A stretch of 64,000 nt of DNA from Mangrovibrevibacter kandeliae (GCF_024519155.1 NZ_JANIFJ010000002.1:558001-622000); one strand, 5' to 3'. Positions 9,584-19,304 are shown, counted from the stretch's first letter. The notes: generated from the letters alone by a model not told the origin. A program made the numbers and translations.

Positions 9584-9745
9584 GAGTGAACCCTCCACAC
9601 CGACGCCGCACGGTGTATCGTTAGCAGGCTCTGTGCTGGGGCACGAGCCGGCTCGCCGTGTTCCGCCGGGACCGCATCCGACCGTTCTGCCGGGCGTCCC
9701 GGCTCCTCGATCACCCGATCGTCCTGGGCCGCAGGATTTGCCGGG

Positions 9746-10324
9746 ATGATCGCCAAGAGGTGGAGCCTCCGGATGGCAGAGCCGCTGCGGATGAAGTTCG
9801 AGCACGCCGAGTGGCTGCCGTGGGTGTGGTTCTTCCTCGCGTCCGTGCTTTTCGTCGCAGCCTACGTCCTGTGGGCTGTGCCGATCGGCATCGATCCTCG
9901 CTTGTACAGCCGCAAGGCCGCTCTGCTGATGGGGCTCCCGCCCTGGATGCGCGGGGTGCTTCTCGCATCAGCCGGAGGCAACACAGTGTATGGTGGCCTA
10001 CACTTCATGTGGCTGCGCCGGCTGGACACCCATCTCGTCGCCGACGCATCAGGTGTGTCGGTTGCGCACAACTTCCGTTGGATACGGTTTGCGTGGACCG
10101 ACCTCGTCGCGGCCGTACCGGCGCAACTCTACAAGTGGTTTCTCGCCCGGCTCACGCTCGACAACCGCCCGCAGTGGTTCGGACACGGCGGTCAGCGGCG
10201 TTTCACGATCCGGTTCGGCCGGAGCTATCGAGCCGAGCAACAGCGCGACAAGTTCCTGGCTTGCGTGCGCACTTGGAGGCCCGACATCGCGATCGGCGAG
10301 AGGAGAGAGTGGTGGAAGCTGTAG
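9746..10324 (+). CDS. Hypothetical membrane protein with a PH-like domain
   Basis: A 192-residue protein. A first transmembrane helix spans about residues 24-46 (WVWFFLASVLFVAAYVLWAV) and a weaker hydrophobic segment about 68-85. The segment after it, LVADASGVSVAHNFRWIRFAWTDLVA, has the strand pattern of bacterial PH-like domains that follow membrane anchors. No enzyme motif is visible. Two starts are plausible: the ATG at 9746 after AGGA and the ATG at 9773 after GGTGGAG. It stands alone between divergent DUF4424 and convergent parB, and I can assign no role. Confidence 0.65.
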   Translation: MIAKRWSLRMAEPLRMKFEHAEWLPWVWFFLASVLFVAAYVLWAVPIGIDPRLYSRKAALLMGLPPWMRGVLLASAGGNTVYGGLHFMWLRRLDTHLVADASGVSVAHNFRWIRFAWTDLVAAVPAQLYKWFLARLTLDNRPQWFGHGGQRRFTIRFGRSYRAEQQRDKFLACVRTWRPDIAIGERREWWKL

Positions 10325-10444
10325 CGCTGCGATCTGCAGAGGCGGACGGGCCGTTCTGGCAAGCGTTTAACCGTCCACGACGAACCGCTTGCCAAATTCG
10401 ATCGGTTCGACATTGCGACGATGCGTTGCTGGCACTTCCGCCCT

Positions 10445-11446
10445 TCAGTGGCTGCGGATCTGCGGGATCGACACCGTGCGTCCGCCGGCACCGGACTGCA
10501 GCCGACGGCACACCTCGTCCAGCTCGTCCAGCGAGCCGTAGTCGATCCGCAGGGAGCCACCCTCGCCGCTGAAGTCGATCGACACGCTCATCCCGAGCGC
10601 CTCGGCCAACAGCTTCTCGAGCGCGACGGTGTCGGCATCCTTGGCCGAGGCGGCCGGGACGCTCGGGCGCTTCCGCCCTGCACGCCCCTGCCGGCTCGCC
10701 GAGGGCGAAGGCCCGCTCGCTTCACCGGCGCCGCCGCGCGTGCGAGCGAGGTCCTCGGCCTCGCGCACCGAAAGCCCGCGCGTCATGATCTCGCGAGCAA
10801 AGTTCGCCGGATCCTCCGCCGAGACGGCGGTGCGGGCGTGGCCGGCCGACAGCTTGCCCGCCTGCACGAGGTCCTTGACGTCATCCGGCAGCTTCAGAAG
10901 CCGCAGTGTGTTGGCGACGTGGCTGCGGCTCTTGCCGAGCACGTCGGCGAGGTCGGACTGGGTGTAGCCGTGCTCGTCGATCAGCATCTCGTAGCCCAGC
11001 GCTTCCTCGATGGCGTTGAGGTCGCTGCGCTGAACGTTCTCGATGATGGCGATTTCGAGCGACTGGCGATCCGTCATCTCCCGGACGACCGTGGGAATTG
11101 CCGCCAGACCCGCCTGCTTCGCCGCCCGCCAGCGCCGTTCGCCCGCCACGATCTCCCAGCGCTCGGGCTCGCCCGGAGCAGGACGCACCAGGATCGGCTG
11201 CACGACGCCATGCGCCTTCACCGAGGCCACGAGCTCCTCCAGTTCGGACGGTTCGAAGCTGCGGCGGGGGTTCCTCGGATTGGCCTGGATCTGCTCGACA
11301 GGAATACGGCGTTCGCCGGACTGGGCGCCATTGCGATTGCCGTTGGCCGAGAATCCAGGGATCTGGCCGGAGGGTGCGCCGCCGTCGCCGCCGATCAGCG
11401 AGGCGAGCCCGCGTCCGAGCCTCTGCCGCGACCTGTCCTCGCTCAT
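10445..11446 (-). CDS. parB: Chromosome-partitioning protein ParB (parS-binding CTPase)
   Basis: A 333-residue ParB. It begins MSEDRSRQRLGRGLASLIG, the conserved N-terminus that stimulates ParA. RIPVEQIQANPRNPRRSF and AGERRWRAAK form the CTP-binding domain. The HTH YTQSDLADVLGKSRSHVAN binds parS, and the C-terminal LDELDEVCRRLQ is the dimerisation region. ParB loads at parS, spreads, and drives origin segregation with ParA and SMC. I chose the ATG at 11446, preceded by GGGGAAGG. An ATG near 11509 overlapping the parA stop would add 21 residues of low complexity and cannot be excluded. Confidence 0.95.
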   Translation of the reverse strand: MSEDRSRQRLGRGLASLIGGDGGAPSGQIPGFSANGNRNGAQSGERRIPVEQIQANPRNPRRSFEPSELEELVASVKAHGVVQPILVRPAPGEPERWEIVAGERRWRAAKQAGLAAIPTVVREMTDRQSLEIAIIENVQRSDLNAIEEALGYEMLIDEHGYTQSDLADVLGKSRSHVANTLRLLKLPDDVKDLVQAGKLSAGHARTAVSAEDPANFAREIMTRGLSVREAEDLARTRGGAGEASGPSPSASRQGRAGRKRPSVPAASAKDADTVALEKLLAEALGMSVSIDFSGEGGSLRIDYGSLDELDEVCRRLQSGAGGRTVSIPQIRSH

Positions 11447-11505
11447 CGCCTTCCCCTCGTTCTTCCGTTCGCCACCGCTGCCTCGACCGCCCGCGTCTCG
11501 ATCGC

Positions 11506-12318
11506 TCATGCCGCCGCGGCCGCTCGCTTCTCGCGCTGAATAACCTCTGACGCGAGCCGGATATAAGCCTGCGAGCCCGGGCACTTCATGTCGTAGAGAA
11601 TAGCCGGCTTACCAAATGATGGCGCCTCCGAAACCCGAACGTTCCGCGGGATGATCGTCTGGTAGACGTGCTCGCCCATGTAGGCCCGCACGTCGCGCAC
11701 CACCTGGCTCGCCAGATTGTTGCGCCCGTCGAACATGGTCAGCACGATGCCGTGCAGCTCGAGCGCCGGGTTCAGCGTGTCGCGCACCTGTTCCACCGTC
11801 TGCAGCAGCTGGCTAAGGCCCTCCAAGGCGAAGAACTCGCATTGCAGCGGCACCAGGATCGAGTCGGCCGCGGCCATGGCGTTGATCGTCAGGAGATTGA
11901 GCGACGGCGGGCAATCCACCAGCACGAAATCGAACTGCGCAGCACCGGCGGCGTGGGCGTGAAGCGCCTTGCGCAGCCGGAAAGCACGGTCGCTCGCTCC
12001 GGCAATTTCCATTTCGAAGCCGAGGAGGTCGAGGGTCGAGGGCACTACGGAGAGGCTCGGCACCGCGGTCGGCATCGCCGCCTCCGCGACGGAGGCTTCG
12101 CCGATGAGGAGATCATAGGACGAGGTGCTGCGGTCGTTGCGATCGATGCCGAGCCCGGTGGAGGCGTTCCCCTGCGGATCGAGATCGACAAGCAGCGCCC
12201 GCTTGCCGACCGCGGCCAGTGCGGTGGCCAGATTGATGGCGGTGGTGGTCTTGCCGACGCCGCCCTTCTGGTTGGCGATGGTGATCACTCGCATGGGTCG
12301 GGCCGATATCGCGTCCAT
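11506..12318 (-). CDS. parA: Chromosome-partitioning ATPase ParA
   Basis: A 270-residue deviant Walker ATPase. The P-loop KGGVGKTTTAINLA lies near residues 18-31 with the signature lysine in KGG. Walker A' is LLVDLDPQGNAST and Walker B is FVLVDCPPSLNLLT. ParA dimers bind the nucleoid non-specifically and move ParB-parS complexes. It has no N-terminal HTH, as expected of chromosomal type Ib. I prefer the ATG at 12318, six bases after GGGAG, over the adjacent GTG at 12321. It lies between rsmG and parB on the same strand. Confidence 0.96.
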   Translation of the reverse strand: MDAISARPMRVITIANQKGGVGKTTTAINLATALAAVGKRALLVDLDPQGNASTGLGIDRNDRSTSSYDLLIGEASVAEAAMPTAVPSLSVVPSTLDLLGFEMEIAGASDRAFRLRKALHAHAAGAAQFDFVLVDCPPSLNLLTINAMAAADSILVPLQCEFFALEGLSQLLQTVEQVRDTLNPALELHGIVLTMFDGRNNLASQVVRDVRAYMGEHVYQTIIPRNVRVSEAPSFGKPAILYDMKCPGSQAYIRLASEVIQREKRAAAAA

Positions 12319-12382
12319 CACGGGCTCCCTTGGGCCGACCGCCGGTCCGGCAGCCGGTCGAGCGAAGCGGAACTCGCTCCCG

Positions 12383-13066
12383 TCAGCCGATCTGTTTCAC
12401 GGGAGCAATGTCGTCGATCTCGAGGATCACAGACCCTTCTTCGACGTCCGATTCGTGCTTTAGCACGCGGAATCGCCAATGGGCAGAAGCATCGGCGATT
12501 TCCTGTTCATGACCCCGGCCCTTGGCGAACAGGCACCGCGCGTCCGGGCGAAGGTGTGGAGCGACCATGCGCAGCAGGTCGTTCAGGGAGGCGAGAGCCC
12601 GTGCGCTGACGACGTCGGCCCGCGAGATGACCGTGCCGGCCGCCTCGATTCGAACGGGGTGCACGGCACCGGGAATCCGGTTGAGACGCTGCGCAGCCCG
12701 CAAAAACGCCGCCTTCTTTGCATTGCTCTCGACCAGGTGGAGTTCGAACTGCGGGTCAGACGCCCGCGCAGTCCCGACGACGATGCCAGGAAACCCGCCG
12801 CCGCTGCCAAGATCCACCCAGGTCTCGGCCGAAGGCGCCAGCCGGTGAAACTGCAGCGAATCGGCGATGTGCCGCGTCCAGAGCTCGGGAAGGGTCGAGG
12901 GTGCGACGAGGTTCGTCCGCGCCTGCCACTCGTCCAGCAGCGCGACGATGCGATCCAAGCCCTCTGTGGTTTCACGTGAAACAGCGTGTCCGGCGAGGAC
13001 GGCAGCGCGGTCGCTTGCGCGTCGCTGTCGATCCGCGGGTTCCATCACGTCAGAGGCATTCCTCAT
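12383..13066 (-). CDS. rsmG: 16S rRNA (guanine527-N7)-methyltransferase RsmG (GidB)
   Basis: A 227-residue Rossmann methyltransferase. The SAM-binding motif is [14 protein letters not shown], followed by [14 protein letters not shown] and [10 protein letters not shown]. It methylates G527 of 16S rRNA; loss in other bacteria gives low-level streptomycin resistance. The start overlaps the mnmG stop by 4 bp, so translation is probably coupled. Residues AVSRET near the N-terminus are encoded by the parS-like sequence at 12968-12983. Family N-termini often read HVSRET at this place. An internal ATG at 13045 is an alternative start. Confidence 0.95.
   Translation of the reverse strand: MRNASDVMEPADRQRRASDRAAVLAGHAVSRETTEGLDRIVALLDEWQARTNLVAPSTLPELWTRHIADSLQFHRLAPSAETWVDLGSGGGFPGIVVGTARASDPQFELHLVESNAKKAAFLRAAQRLNRIPGAVHPVRIEAAGTVISRADVVSARALASLNDLLRMVAPHLRPDARCLFAKGRGHEQEIADASAHWRFRVLKHESDVEEGSVILEIDDIAPVKQIG
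12968..12983. promoter_or_regulatory. parS centromere site (15 of 16 to consensus)
   Basis: The plus strand reads GGTTTCACGTGAAACA, a near-perfect palindrome differing at one base from the widely conserved parS TGTTTCACGTGAAACA. It lies inside rsmG, about 1.5 kb from parB and 15 kb from the candidate origin, where parS sites are expected. ParB should load here. The coding sequence imposes the reading AVSRET on RsmG. Confidence 0.85.
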
Positions 13067-14955
13067 GCCGCTCGGACCACCGTTGAACGGGTGAGGGCGA
13101 GCAGCACGATGGCGAGCGCGGCCGGTGTCATCCCGTCGATTCGCTCCGCTTCGGCGACGCTCCGCGGCCGGTAGGCCGTCAGCTTCTGCCGCAACTCGTT
13201 GGAGAGGCCCTTCAATGCCGCGTAGTCGAAGTCATCCGGGATGGTTCGCGCTTCGTCTCGCCGCAGCCGGGCCTGATCGCGGGACTGCCGCTCCAGATAG
13301 ACATCATAGGCGGCCTCGATCTCGATCCGCTCGCGAACCGGCGCCTCGATCGCGCTGAACTCCGGCCAGATCGCGGACAGGCGTTTGAGGTCGATCTCCG
13401 CTTGGGACAGAAGTTGCCAGGCGGAACGCGGCCGGCCATCCTGGTTGAGCGAGAGGCCGTGTCGCGCGCCGGCCGATGGCGTAAGGGTTCGGTCCTCCAG
13501 CAGCCGACGCGCCGCGGACAGCGCCGCTTCGCTCGCCTCGTACACGCCTTGCCGTCGACCGTCGACGAGACCAAGCGACAGGCCAAGCGGGGTCAGCCGC
13601 CGGTCGGCATTGTCGGCCCGCAGCGACAGGCGGAACTCGGCGCGCGAGGTGAACATCCGATAGGGCTCGGTCACGCCGCGCCGCGTGAGGTCGTCCAGCA
13701 TCACCCCGATATAGGCATCCGCCCGGCCGATGGTGACGGGCTCGGCGTCGCCGGCGCGGCGGGCTGCATTGAGTCCGGCGACCAGCCCCTGCGCCGCCGC
13801 CTCCTCGTAGCCTGTCGTCCCGTTGATCTGGCCGGCGAGGAACAGGCCCCTCACAGTGCGCACCTCGAGCGTCGGGCGCAGTTCGCGCGGATCGACGTGG
13901 TCGTACTCGATGGCATAGCCCGGCTTCAGGATCGTCACGTGCTCGAGGCCCGGGATCGACCGCAAGAACGCCTCCTGCACATCCTCCGGCAGCGAGGTCG
14001 AGAGGCCATTCGGGTAGATGGTGTCGTCGTCGAGACCTTCGGGCTCAAGGAAGATCTGGTGCCCGTCGCGATCGCCGAACTTGACGATCTTGTCCTCGAT
14101 CGACGGGCAGTAGCGCGGGCCAGTTCCCTCGATCTGCCCGGAATAGAGTGCCGAGCGCCCGAGGTTCGTGCGGATGATGCGATGCGTCGCGTCCGTCGTG
14201 CGGGTGATGCCGCAGTCGATCTGCCGGTTGGCGATCGAGGTCGTGAGATAGGAGAAGGGCTGCGGGTCATCGTCGGGGCGCTGCCGGTCGAGGCCCTGCC
14301 AGTCGATCGATCGCCCGTCGAGCCGCGCCGGCGTGCCGGTCTTCAAACGTCCGAGTTTCAGGCCGAGACGCTGCAACGCCCCGGACAGCCCGAGTGAGGG
14401 ATTCTCGCCCATGCGGCCGGCCGGGATCTTGCGATCGCCGATATGGATCAGGCCGCGCAGGAAGGTGCCCGTGGTCAGCACGGTTGCGCCGCATCGCAGC
14501 AGCCGGCCATTGCCGAGGCGGACCCCAGTGATCCGCCCCTCCGGGTCCAGCGACAGATCCTCCGCGTCGCCTTCGATGACCGAAAGGTTCTGCTGCGCGC
14601 CGATCGCAGCTTGCATTGCGGCACGGTAGAGCTTGCGATCGGCCTGCGTCCGCGGCCCGCGCACCGCCGGGCCCTTGCGCCGGTTGAGCAGGCGGAACTG
14701 GATCCCGGCCGCGTCGGCCACCTTACCCATCAGCCCGCCCAGTGCATCGACCTCGCGCACGAGATGCCCCTTGCCGATCCCGCCAATCGCCGGATTGCAG
14801 GACATCGCGCCGATCGTGTCGAAGCGATGGGTCACCAGTGCCGTCCGCGCACCCGTCCGGGCCGCGGCACTCGCCGCCTCGCAGCCGGCGTGGCCGCCGC
14901 CGATGACGACGACATCGTACTGCGTATCGTCGTCGGGCGTTGGAACTGCGGACAT
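13063..14955 (-). CDS. mnmG: tRNA uridine-5-carboxymethylaminomethyl modification enzyme MnmG (GidA)
   Basis: A 630-residue FAD enzyme that, with MnmE, modifies U34 of certain tRNAs. The FAD dinucleotide motif [11 protein letters not shown] begins at residue 18. The family signatures [26 protein letters not shown] and [24 protein letters not shown] are present (each spans conserved GidA patterns). The C-terminal helical domain that contacts MnmE ends in [14 protein letters not shown]. The length is normal. MnmE lies upstream on the same strand, but the two are separated by a plus-strand Uma2 gene. Confidence 0.97.
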   Translation of the reverse strand: MSAVPTPDDDTQYDVVVIGGGHAGCEAASAAARTGARTALVTHRFDTIGAMSCNPAIGGIGKGHLVREVDALGGLMGKVADAAGIQFRLLNRRKGPAVRGPRTQADRKLYRAAMQAAIGAQQNLSVIEGDAEDLSLDPEGRITGVRLGNGRLLRCGATVLTTGTFLRGLIHIGDRKIPAGRMGENPSLGLSGALQRLGLKLGRLKTGTPARLDGRSIDWQGLDRQRPDDDPQPFSYLTTSIANRQIDCGITRTTDATHRIIRTNLGRSALYSGQIEGTGPRYCPSIEDKIVKFGDRDGHQIFLEPEGLDDDTIYPNGLSTSLPEDVQEAFLRSIPGLEHVTILKPGYAIEYDHVDPRELRPTLEVRTVRGLFLAGQINGTTGYEEAAAQGLVAGLNAARRAGDAEPVTIGRADAYIGVMLDDLTRRGVTEPYRMFTSRAEFRLSLRADNADRRLTPLGLSLGLVDGRRQGVYEASEAALSAARRLLEDRTLTPSAGARHGLSLNQDGRPRSAWQLLSQAEIDLKRLSAIWPEFSAIEAPVRERIEIEAAYDVYLERQSRDQARLRRDEARTIPDDFDYAALKGLSNELRQKLTAYRPRSVAEAERIDGMTPAALAIVLLALTRSTVVRAA

Positions 14956-15061
14956 GGGACCACCGGGGGCAAAGGTCGTGCGGCGCCGAAGCCGCGTTCT
15001 GTTTGTACGAGAGTGGGCCGAGCTATAATATGGGGCGCGCTGTCAGACAACGGAGCCGGTG

Positions 15062-15634
15062 ATGAGCCTTGCCGAGATCAGCCCCTGGTCGGTCGAGACC
15101 TTCTTCCGTTGGCAGACGGAACAGGAGGGCCGCTACGAGCTCGTCGGCGGCTATCCGCTGAAGATGATGACCGGTGCCTCCCAGCGTCATGACGTGATTG
15201 TCACGAATCTGCTCATCGCGCTTGGTAACCGCTTACGCGGCGGGCGTTGTCGTCCGTTCACCGCCGACGGCAGCGTCGAAACACTGCCCGGCCAGATCCG
15301 CCGTCCGGATGTCGGAGTGGACTGTGGACGTCTCGATCCCGACGGCTTCGCCGCCACCGCACCGACGGTCGTCTTCGAGGTGCTCTCGCCATCGACTCGT
15401 GACTTCGACCGCCTGCGCAAGGTCGTGGAGTACAAGCGTGTCGAGACGATGCAGCACATCGTGATCATCGAGCCGCGCCAGCCGCTCATGACCATCTGGT
15501 CCCGTGGCCCCGCTGGAGACTGGTCACCGCAGAGCATCATGGGGCTCGACGGCGCGCTCGATCTGCCGGCCATCGGAATTGCGATCCCGCTGCGCGAGAT
15601 CTATGACCGGCTGAGCTTCGAGGAGGCCGGGTAG
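15062..15634 (+). CDS. Uma2 family (DUF820) nuclease-fold protein
   Basis: A 190-residue Uma2/DUF820 protein. The fold is related to PD-(D/E)XK restriction endonucleases. The visible core is RRPDVGVDC (catalytic Asp), VVFEVLSPSTR (Glu) and a conserved K in RLRKVVEYKRV. The start region SVETFFRWQTEQEGRYELVGGYPL is also typical. Uma2 genes are abundant in cyanobacteria and scattered in other phyla, and their biological role is unproven. The ATG at 15062 follows GGAG; a GTG is directly before it. It sits on the opposite strand to its flanking genes, splitting the usual mnmG-mnmE pair. Confidence 0.85.
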   Translation: MSLAEISPWSVETFFRWQTEQEGRYELVGGYPLKMMTGASQRHDVIVTNLLIALGNRLRGGRCRPFTADGSVETLPGQIRRPDVGVDCGRLDPDGFAATAPTVVFEVLSPSTRDFDRLRKVVEYKRVETMQHIVIIEPRQPLMTIWSRGPAGDWSPQSIMGLDGALDLPAIGIAIPLREIYDRLSFEEAG

Positions 15635-15680
15635 GCGAGGCGTCCGGTGGATCCTCCTAAGAGCGAGCCACAAGAGCCCC

Positions 15681-17057
15681 CTACTTCCCGATGCAGAACT
15701 CTGAAAAGATGACGCCGAGGAGATCCTCCACGCTCACGACTCCGGTCAGTGCGCCGAGCCGATCTGACGTGCGTCGGAGCACCTCCGCCACGACCTCCGG
15801 CGGTTCGCTCGCATCGATCTCCTGAAGAAGAGCGCGTGCCTCCGTGACGAGCTCGCGCTGACGCGCGCGCAGCGGCAGCGCATCCGGACCTCCGGCAGCC
15901 TCCGCGGCGATCCGTCCGAGGTGCTCGAGGAGATCTGCCAGGCCCTCCCCGGTGACCGTCGACACCGCATGATCATAATCCGCTTCCGCCACTCCGGCGG
16001 CGGCTGCGACATCGATCTTGCTGCGCACCGACAGTCTGATGCTGTCCTTGCGCCCCTCGATATGCTGCATCCAGAACCCCGGCGCTCCGCCTGACTCCCC
16101 GTGTGTCGGGCGCGCCGGCGCCACGAGTTCCGGCAGACGCCGGGTGCCGTCCGAGAGCATCAGCACGAGATCGGCTTCCGCCGCGGCCCTGCGGGCCCGC
16201 TCGATCCCGATCCGCTCGACCGCATCCTCCGCGTCGCGCAGTCCGGCGGTGTCGGAGAGCCGCACCGGCACACCGCCGAGATCGAGCGTCACCTCCAGCA
16301 CGTCGCGCGTCGTACCCGGCACGTCGGTGACGATCGCGACCTCGCGTTCGGCCAGCGCGTTGAGGAGGCTCGACTTGCCGGCGTTCGGCGCACCGACGAT
16401 GGCGACCCGGAAGCCCTCCCGCAGAAGTTCGCCACGGATCGCACGAGCGAGATGCACGTCCATGTCCACCGCGAGCCGCTCGGCCAGCGCGAGGACATCC
16501 CGTCCGACCTCTTCCCCGACATCCCCCTCGTCGGCAAAGTCGAAGCTCGCCTCCAGGAGGGCGCGCATCCGGGTCAACCTCGACATCCAGTCCTGGTAGA
16601 TCGTCCGAAGTCCGCCTTCGGCCTGAGCGTGGGCCGCACGCCGCTGCAGCTCGGTTTCGGCGGCGAGGAGATCGGCAAGGCCCTCGGCTTCCGTGAGATC
16701 GATACGGCCGTGCTCGAAAGCGCGGCGGGTGAACTCGCCCGCGACCGCGAGGCGGACCCCGGGCACGGCGCAGGCGGCGGCCAGCGCCGCGGCGACGACT
16801 GCGCGGCCGCCATGCAGATGCAGCTCCGCCAGATCCTCGCCGGTGGCCGTGCCCGGCGCGTCGAAGAACAGCACGAGCCCACGATCGATCGGCAGCCCGG
16901 CGGCGTCGCGGATCGTCCGCAGGCTGGCACGTCGTGGCGCCGGCACCCCGCCGGCCACGGCCTCCAGCACCGCATGGCTGGCGGGACCGCTGATGCGGAT
17001 CACGGCGATGCCGGAGGGCAGCGAGCCGGAGGACAGGGCGACGATGGTGTCCGACAT
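15681..17057 (-). CDS. mnmE: tRNA modification GTPase MnmE (TrmE)
   Basis: A 458-residue dimeric GTPase that partners MnmG in wobble-uridine modification. It has the N-terminal formyl-THF-binding domain (MSDTIVALSSGSLPSGIAVIR). The G domain shows G1 GAPNAGKSSLLN, G2 within VPGTTRDVLE and G3 DTAGLRD. The C-terminus FSEFCIGK carries the conserved C-[IL]-G-K tail. I chose the ATG at 17057; the longer frame to 17096 reads through the parS-like sequence as AVHVKHPA, a pattern often mis-annotated as coding before mnmE. The Shine-Dalgarno is weak. Confidence 0.96.
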   Translation of the reverse strand: MSDTIVALSSGSLPSGIAVIRISGPASHAVLEAVAGGVPAPRRASLRTIRDAAGLPIDRGLVLFFDAPGTATGEDLAELHLHGGRAVVAAALAAACAVPGVRLAVAGEFTRRAFEHGRIDLTEAEGLADLLAAETELQRRAAHAQAEGGLRTIYQDWMSRLTRMRALLEASFDFADEGDVGEEVGRDVLALAERLAVDMDVHLARAIRGELLREGFRVAIVGAPNAGKSSLLNALAEREVAIVTDVPGTTRDVLEVTLDLGGVPVRLSDTAGLRDAEDAVERIGIERARRAAAEADLVLMLSDGTRRLPELVAPARPTHGESGGAPGFWMQHIEGRKDSIRLSVRSKIDVAAAAGVAEADYDHAVSTVTGEGLADLLEHLGRIAAEAAGGPDALPLRARQRELVTEARALLQEIDASEPPEVVAEVLRRTSDRLGALTGVVSVEDLLGVIFSEFCIGK

Positions 17058-17064
17058 GGCGGGA

Positions 17065-17080
17065 TGTTTCACGTGAACGG
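17065..17080. promoter_or_regulatory. parS-like site upstream of mnmE (13 of 16)
   Basis: TGTTTCACGTGAACGG matches the first 13 bases of the parS consensus and keeps the central TTTCACGTGA. It lies in the leader of mnmE, 4.1 kb from the rsmG site. A cluster of parS sites with one strong and several weaker copies is common near alphaproteobacterial origins. Binding affinity cannot be judged from sequence alone. Confidence 0.55.
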
Positions 17081-17174
17081 CCCGAGCGCTGCCCATCAGC
17101 CCTCGAAGGCGACGCGTTCCGCCTTAGGCTATAGGGATCGCCGAGGACAAGCCGCGACCAAGAGGAGCCTTGCA

Positions 17175-19202
17175 ATGCGCGACACCGGCAACCAGCTCGA
17201 CCAGGCGCTGAGCCCCTATCTGCAGCAGCACCGCGACAACCCCGTGCACTGGCGGGAATGGTCGGAGGCCGCGCTCGACGAAGCGAAGGCGACCGGCAAG
17301 CCCGTCCTGCTCTCGGTGGGCTATGCGGCCTGCCACTGGTGCCACGTCATGGCGCATGAGAGCTTCGAGGATCCGCAGACCGCGGCGCTGATGAACCGGC
17401 TCTTCGTCAACATCAAGGTCGACCGTGAGGAGCGGCCGGACATCGACCACATCTACATGACCGCCCTCCATGCGATGGGCGAGCATGGCGGCTGGCCGAT
17501 GACGATGTTCCTGACCCCCGAGGGCAAGCCCTTCTGGGGCGGCACCTACTTCCCGAAACAGGCGATGCATGGACGCCCGAGCTTCAGCCAGGTGCTCGAA
17601 GCCGTCGCCAAGGCCTGGGAGGACAAGCAGACGAGCCTCAGCGCCAGCGCGGCCGATCTGTCCGCGCGGCTCGACGCCTTCCTCTCCGCCGGCGGCACGG
17701 CGCCCGGGGCGGTCCCGCCCGACCTCGTGGCGCGTGCGGCCGAGAAGATCACGGGCATCATCGATCGCGAGCTGGGCGGCATCAAGGGCGCGCCGAAGTT
17801 CCCCAACGCCGCCTACATGGAGGTGATCGCCCGCGGCGCCTTCCCCGCCGGCCCTGCGGAGCAGCGCGAAGCCTTCCTCCTCACCCTTCGAAGCCTCTGC
17901 AACGGCGGCATCTACGACCATGTCGGCGGCGGCCTGCATCGCTACTCGACAGACGACCGCTGGCTGGTGCCGCATTTCGAAAAGATGCTCTACGACAACG
18001 CCCAGTTTCTGCGTCACCTCGTCTGGGGATGGCGGGCGACGGGCGACGCGTTGTTCGAGCGGCGGATCGCCGAGACGATCGGCTGGCTCTCCCGGGAGAT
18101 GCGTCTGCCGGACGGCGGCTTTGCGGCCTCCCTCGATGCGGACAGCCCGGACGAGAGCGGGCATGCAGAGGAGGGCGCCTACTACGTGTGGCGGTCGCAG
18201 GAGATCGACGCGCTGCTCGGGATCGATGCCACGCAGTTCGCGCGCGCCTTCGACGTCTCGCCAGCCGGCAACTGGGAGGGCAGCACGATCCTGCACCGCC
18301 TCCACCCGCACGGCGAAGGAGACGGTGCGACCTATGACGAGGAGCGGGCCAAACTTCTGGAGATCCGTGAACGGCGCGCGCCACCGGGGCGGGACGACAA
18401 GGTTCTTGCCGACTGGAACGGCCTGCTCATCCGGGCTCTTGCCGAGGTCGCGGTGGCGCTTGAGGACGAGACCGCGCTGCGGCTCGCCAAGGATGCCTTC
18501 CGCTTCGTGACCACGGCGATGGTGCAGGACGGCCGGCTGCGACACGCCTGGCGCGACGGAAAGACGGCGGGCAACGCGCTTTCGTCCGACTACGGCGCCA
18601 TGATCGCGGCCGCCGTCGCGCTGTTTGCGGCGACCGGCGAGCCGGCGCATCTGGAACAGGCGCATCGGCTGGCCGAGGCGCTCGAGCGCTGGCACGGCGA
18701 CGGGCAGGGGGGCCACTACCTCACCGCATCGGATGCGCGCGACGTGATCCTGCGGCCACGCGGCGACCAGGACGACGCGGTGCCTGGCGGGACGGCGCTG
18801 GTTGTCGAGGCCCTGACGATGCTCGCCCAGATCAGCGGCGACCCTGCCGGCACCGAGCGCGCGCGCACGGCGGCCGAAGCGGCGTTCGGCCGGCGACACG
18901 ATGCCATCGGCGCGTCCCCGGCCCTCACCTGTGCGCTCGACCGCTTCGTTCATGGCAGCGAGCTCGCGATCGTCGGCTATCGCTCCAACCCGGGCATGGG
19001 CGAGATGGGGGCAGCGGCCAACGCGCGTCTGGATCTGTCGCGGATCGACCTGCGGCTTCGCGACACCGGCGGCCTGCCGGAGGAGCTGCCGCTCGCTGCG
19101 TTCCGCCCGGAGCGCTACCCAGCGGCCCTGTTGTGCCGCGACCAGGCGTGTCGGCCACCGATCTACGAGATCGACGAATTGCGTGCCACGCTGTTGGAAT
19201 AG
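17175..19202 (+). CDS. Thioredoxin-like DUF255 protein (YyaL/SPATA20 family)
   Basis: A 675-residue cytosolic protein. The N-terminal thioredoxin-like domain holds CHWCHVMAHESFED with the CxxC at residues 53-56, followed by NIKVDREERPDID and GGWPMTMFLTPEG. The rest is an alpha/alpha-barrel domain like N-acylglucosamine epimerases, with GGIYDHVGGGLHRYS, PHFEKMLYDNAQ and DDKVLADWNGLLIRAL. The family is widespread and has been linked to redox or sugar metabolism, but its biochemical role is not established. The ATG at 17175 follows AGAGGAG. It is divergent from mnmE and convergent with the YbaK gene. Confidence 0.92.
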   Translation: MRDTGNQLDQALSPYLQQHRDNPVHWREWSEAALDEAKATGKPVLLSVGYAACHWCHVMAHESFEDPQTAALMNRLFVNIKVDREERPDIDHIYMTALHAMGEHGGWPMTMFLTPEGKPFWGGTYFPKQAMHGRPSFSQVLEAVAKAWEDKQTSLSASAADLSARLDAFLSAGGTAPGAVPPDLVARAAEKITGIIDRELGGIKGAPKFPNAAYMEVIARGAFPAGPAEQREAFLLTLRSLCNGGIYDHVGGGLHRYSTDDRWLVPHFEKMLYDNAQFLRHLVWGWRATGDALFERRIAETIGWLSREMRLPDGGFAASLDADSPDESGHAEEGAYYVWRSQEIDALLGIDATQFARAFDVSPAGNWEGSTILHRLHPHGEGDGATYDEERAKLLEIRERRAPPGRDDKVLADWNGLLIRALAEVAVALEDETALRLAKDAFRFVTTAMVQDGRLRHAWRDGKTAGNALSSDYGAMIAAAVALFAATGEPAHLEQAHRLAEALERWHGDGQGGHYLTASDARDVILRPRGDQDDAVPGGTALVVEALTMLAQISGDPAGTERARTAAEAAFGRRHDAIGASPALTCALDRFVHGSELAIVGYRSNPGMGEMGAAANARLDLSRIDLRLRDTGGLPEELPLAAFRPERYPAALLCRDQACRPPIYEIDELRATLLE

Positions 19203-19304
19203 CCGGCTTACCTCTACGTGAAGCGCCTGCCCCCGAGGCGCGGGAGCGGCAGCTTTCTGCGAGGCGGAGCGGGCGAAACACAGCGGTCCTCGCGTTCGAC
19301 GTCG

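Noticed and set aside
10358-10393. GGCAAGCG ... CGCTTGCC inverted repeat after parB as terminator
   Set aside because: Arms are only 8 bp with a 20-base loop and no T run.
12398-12413. TGTTTCACGGGAGCAA near the rsmG stop as a further parS
   Set aside because: Only 11 of 16 to consensus and the central palindrome is broken.
17124-18953. 609-codon frame antisense to the DUF255 gene
   Set aside because: Shadow of a well-supported gene; composition is Arg/Val/His-rich and shows no domain.
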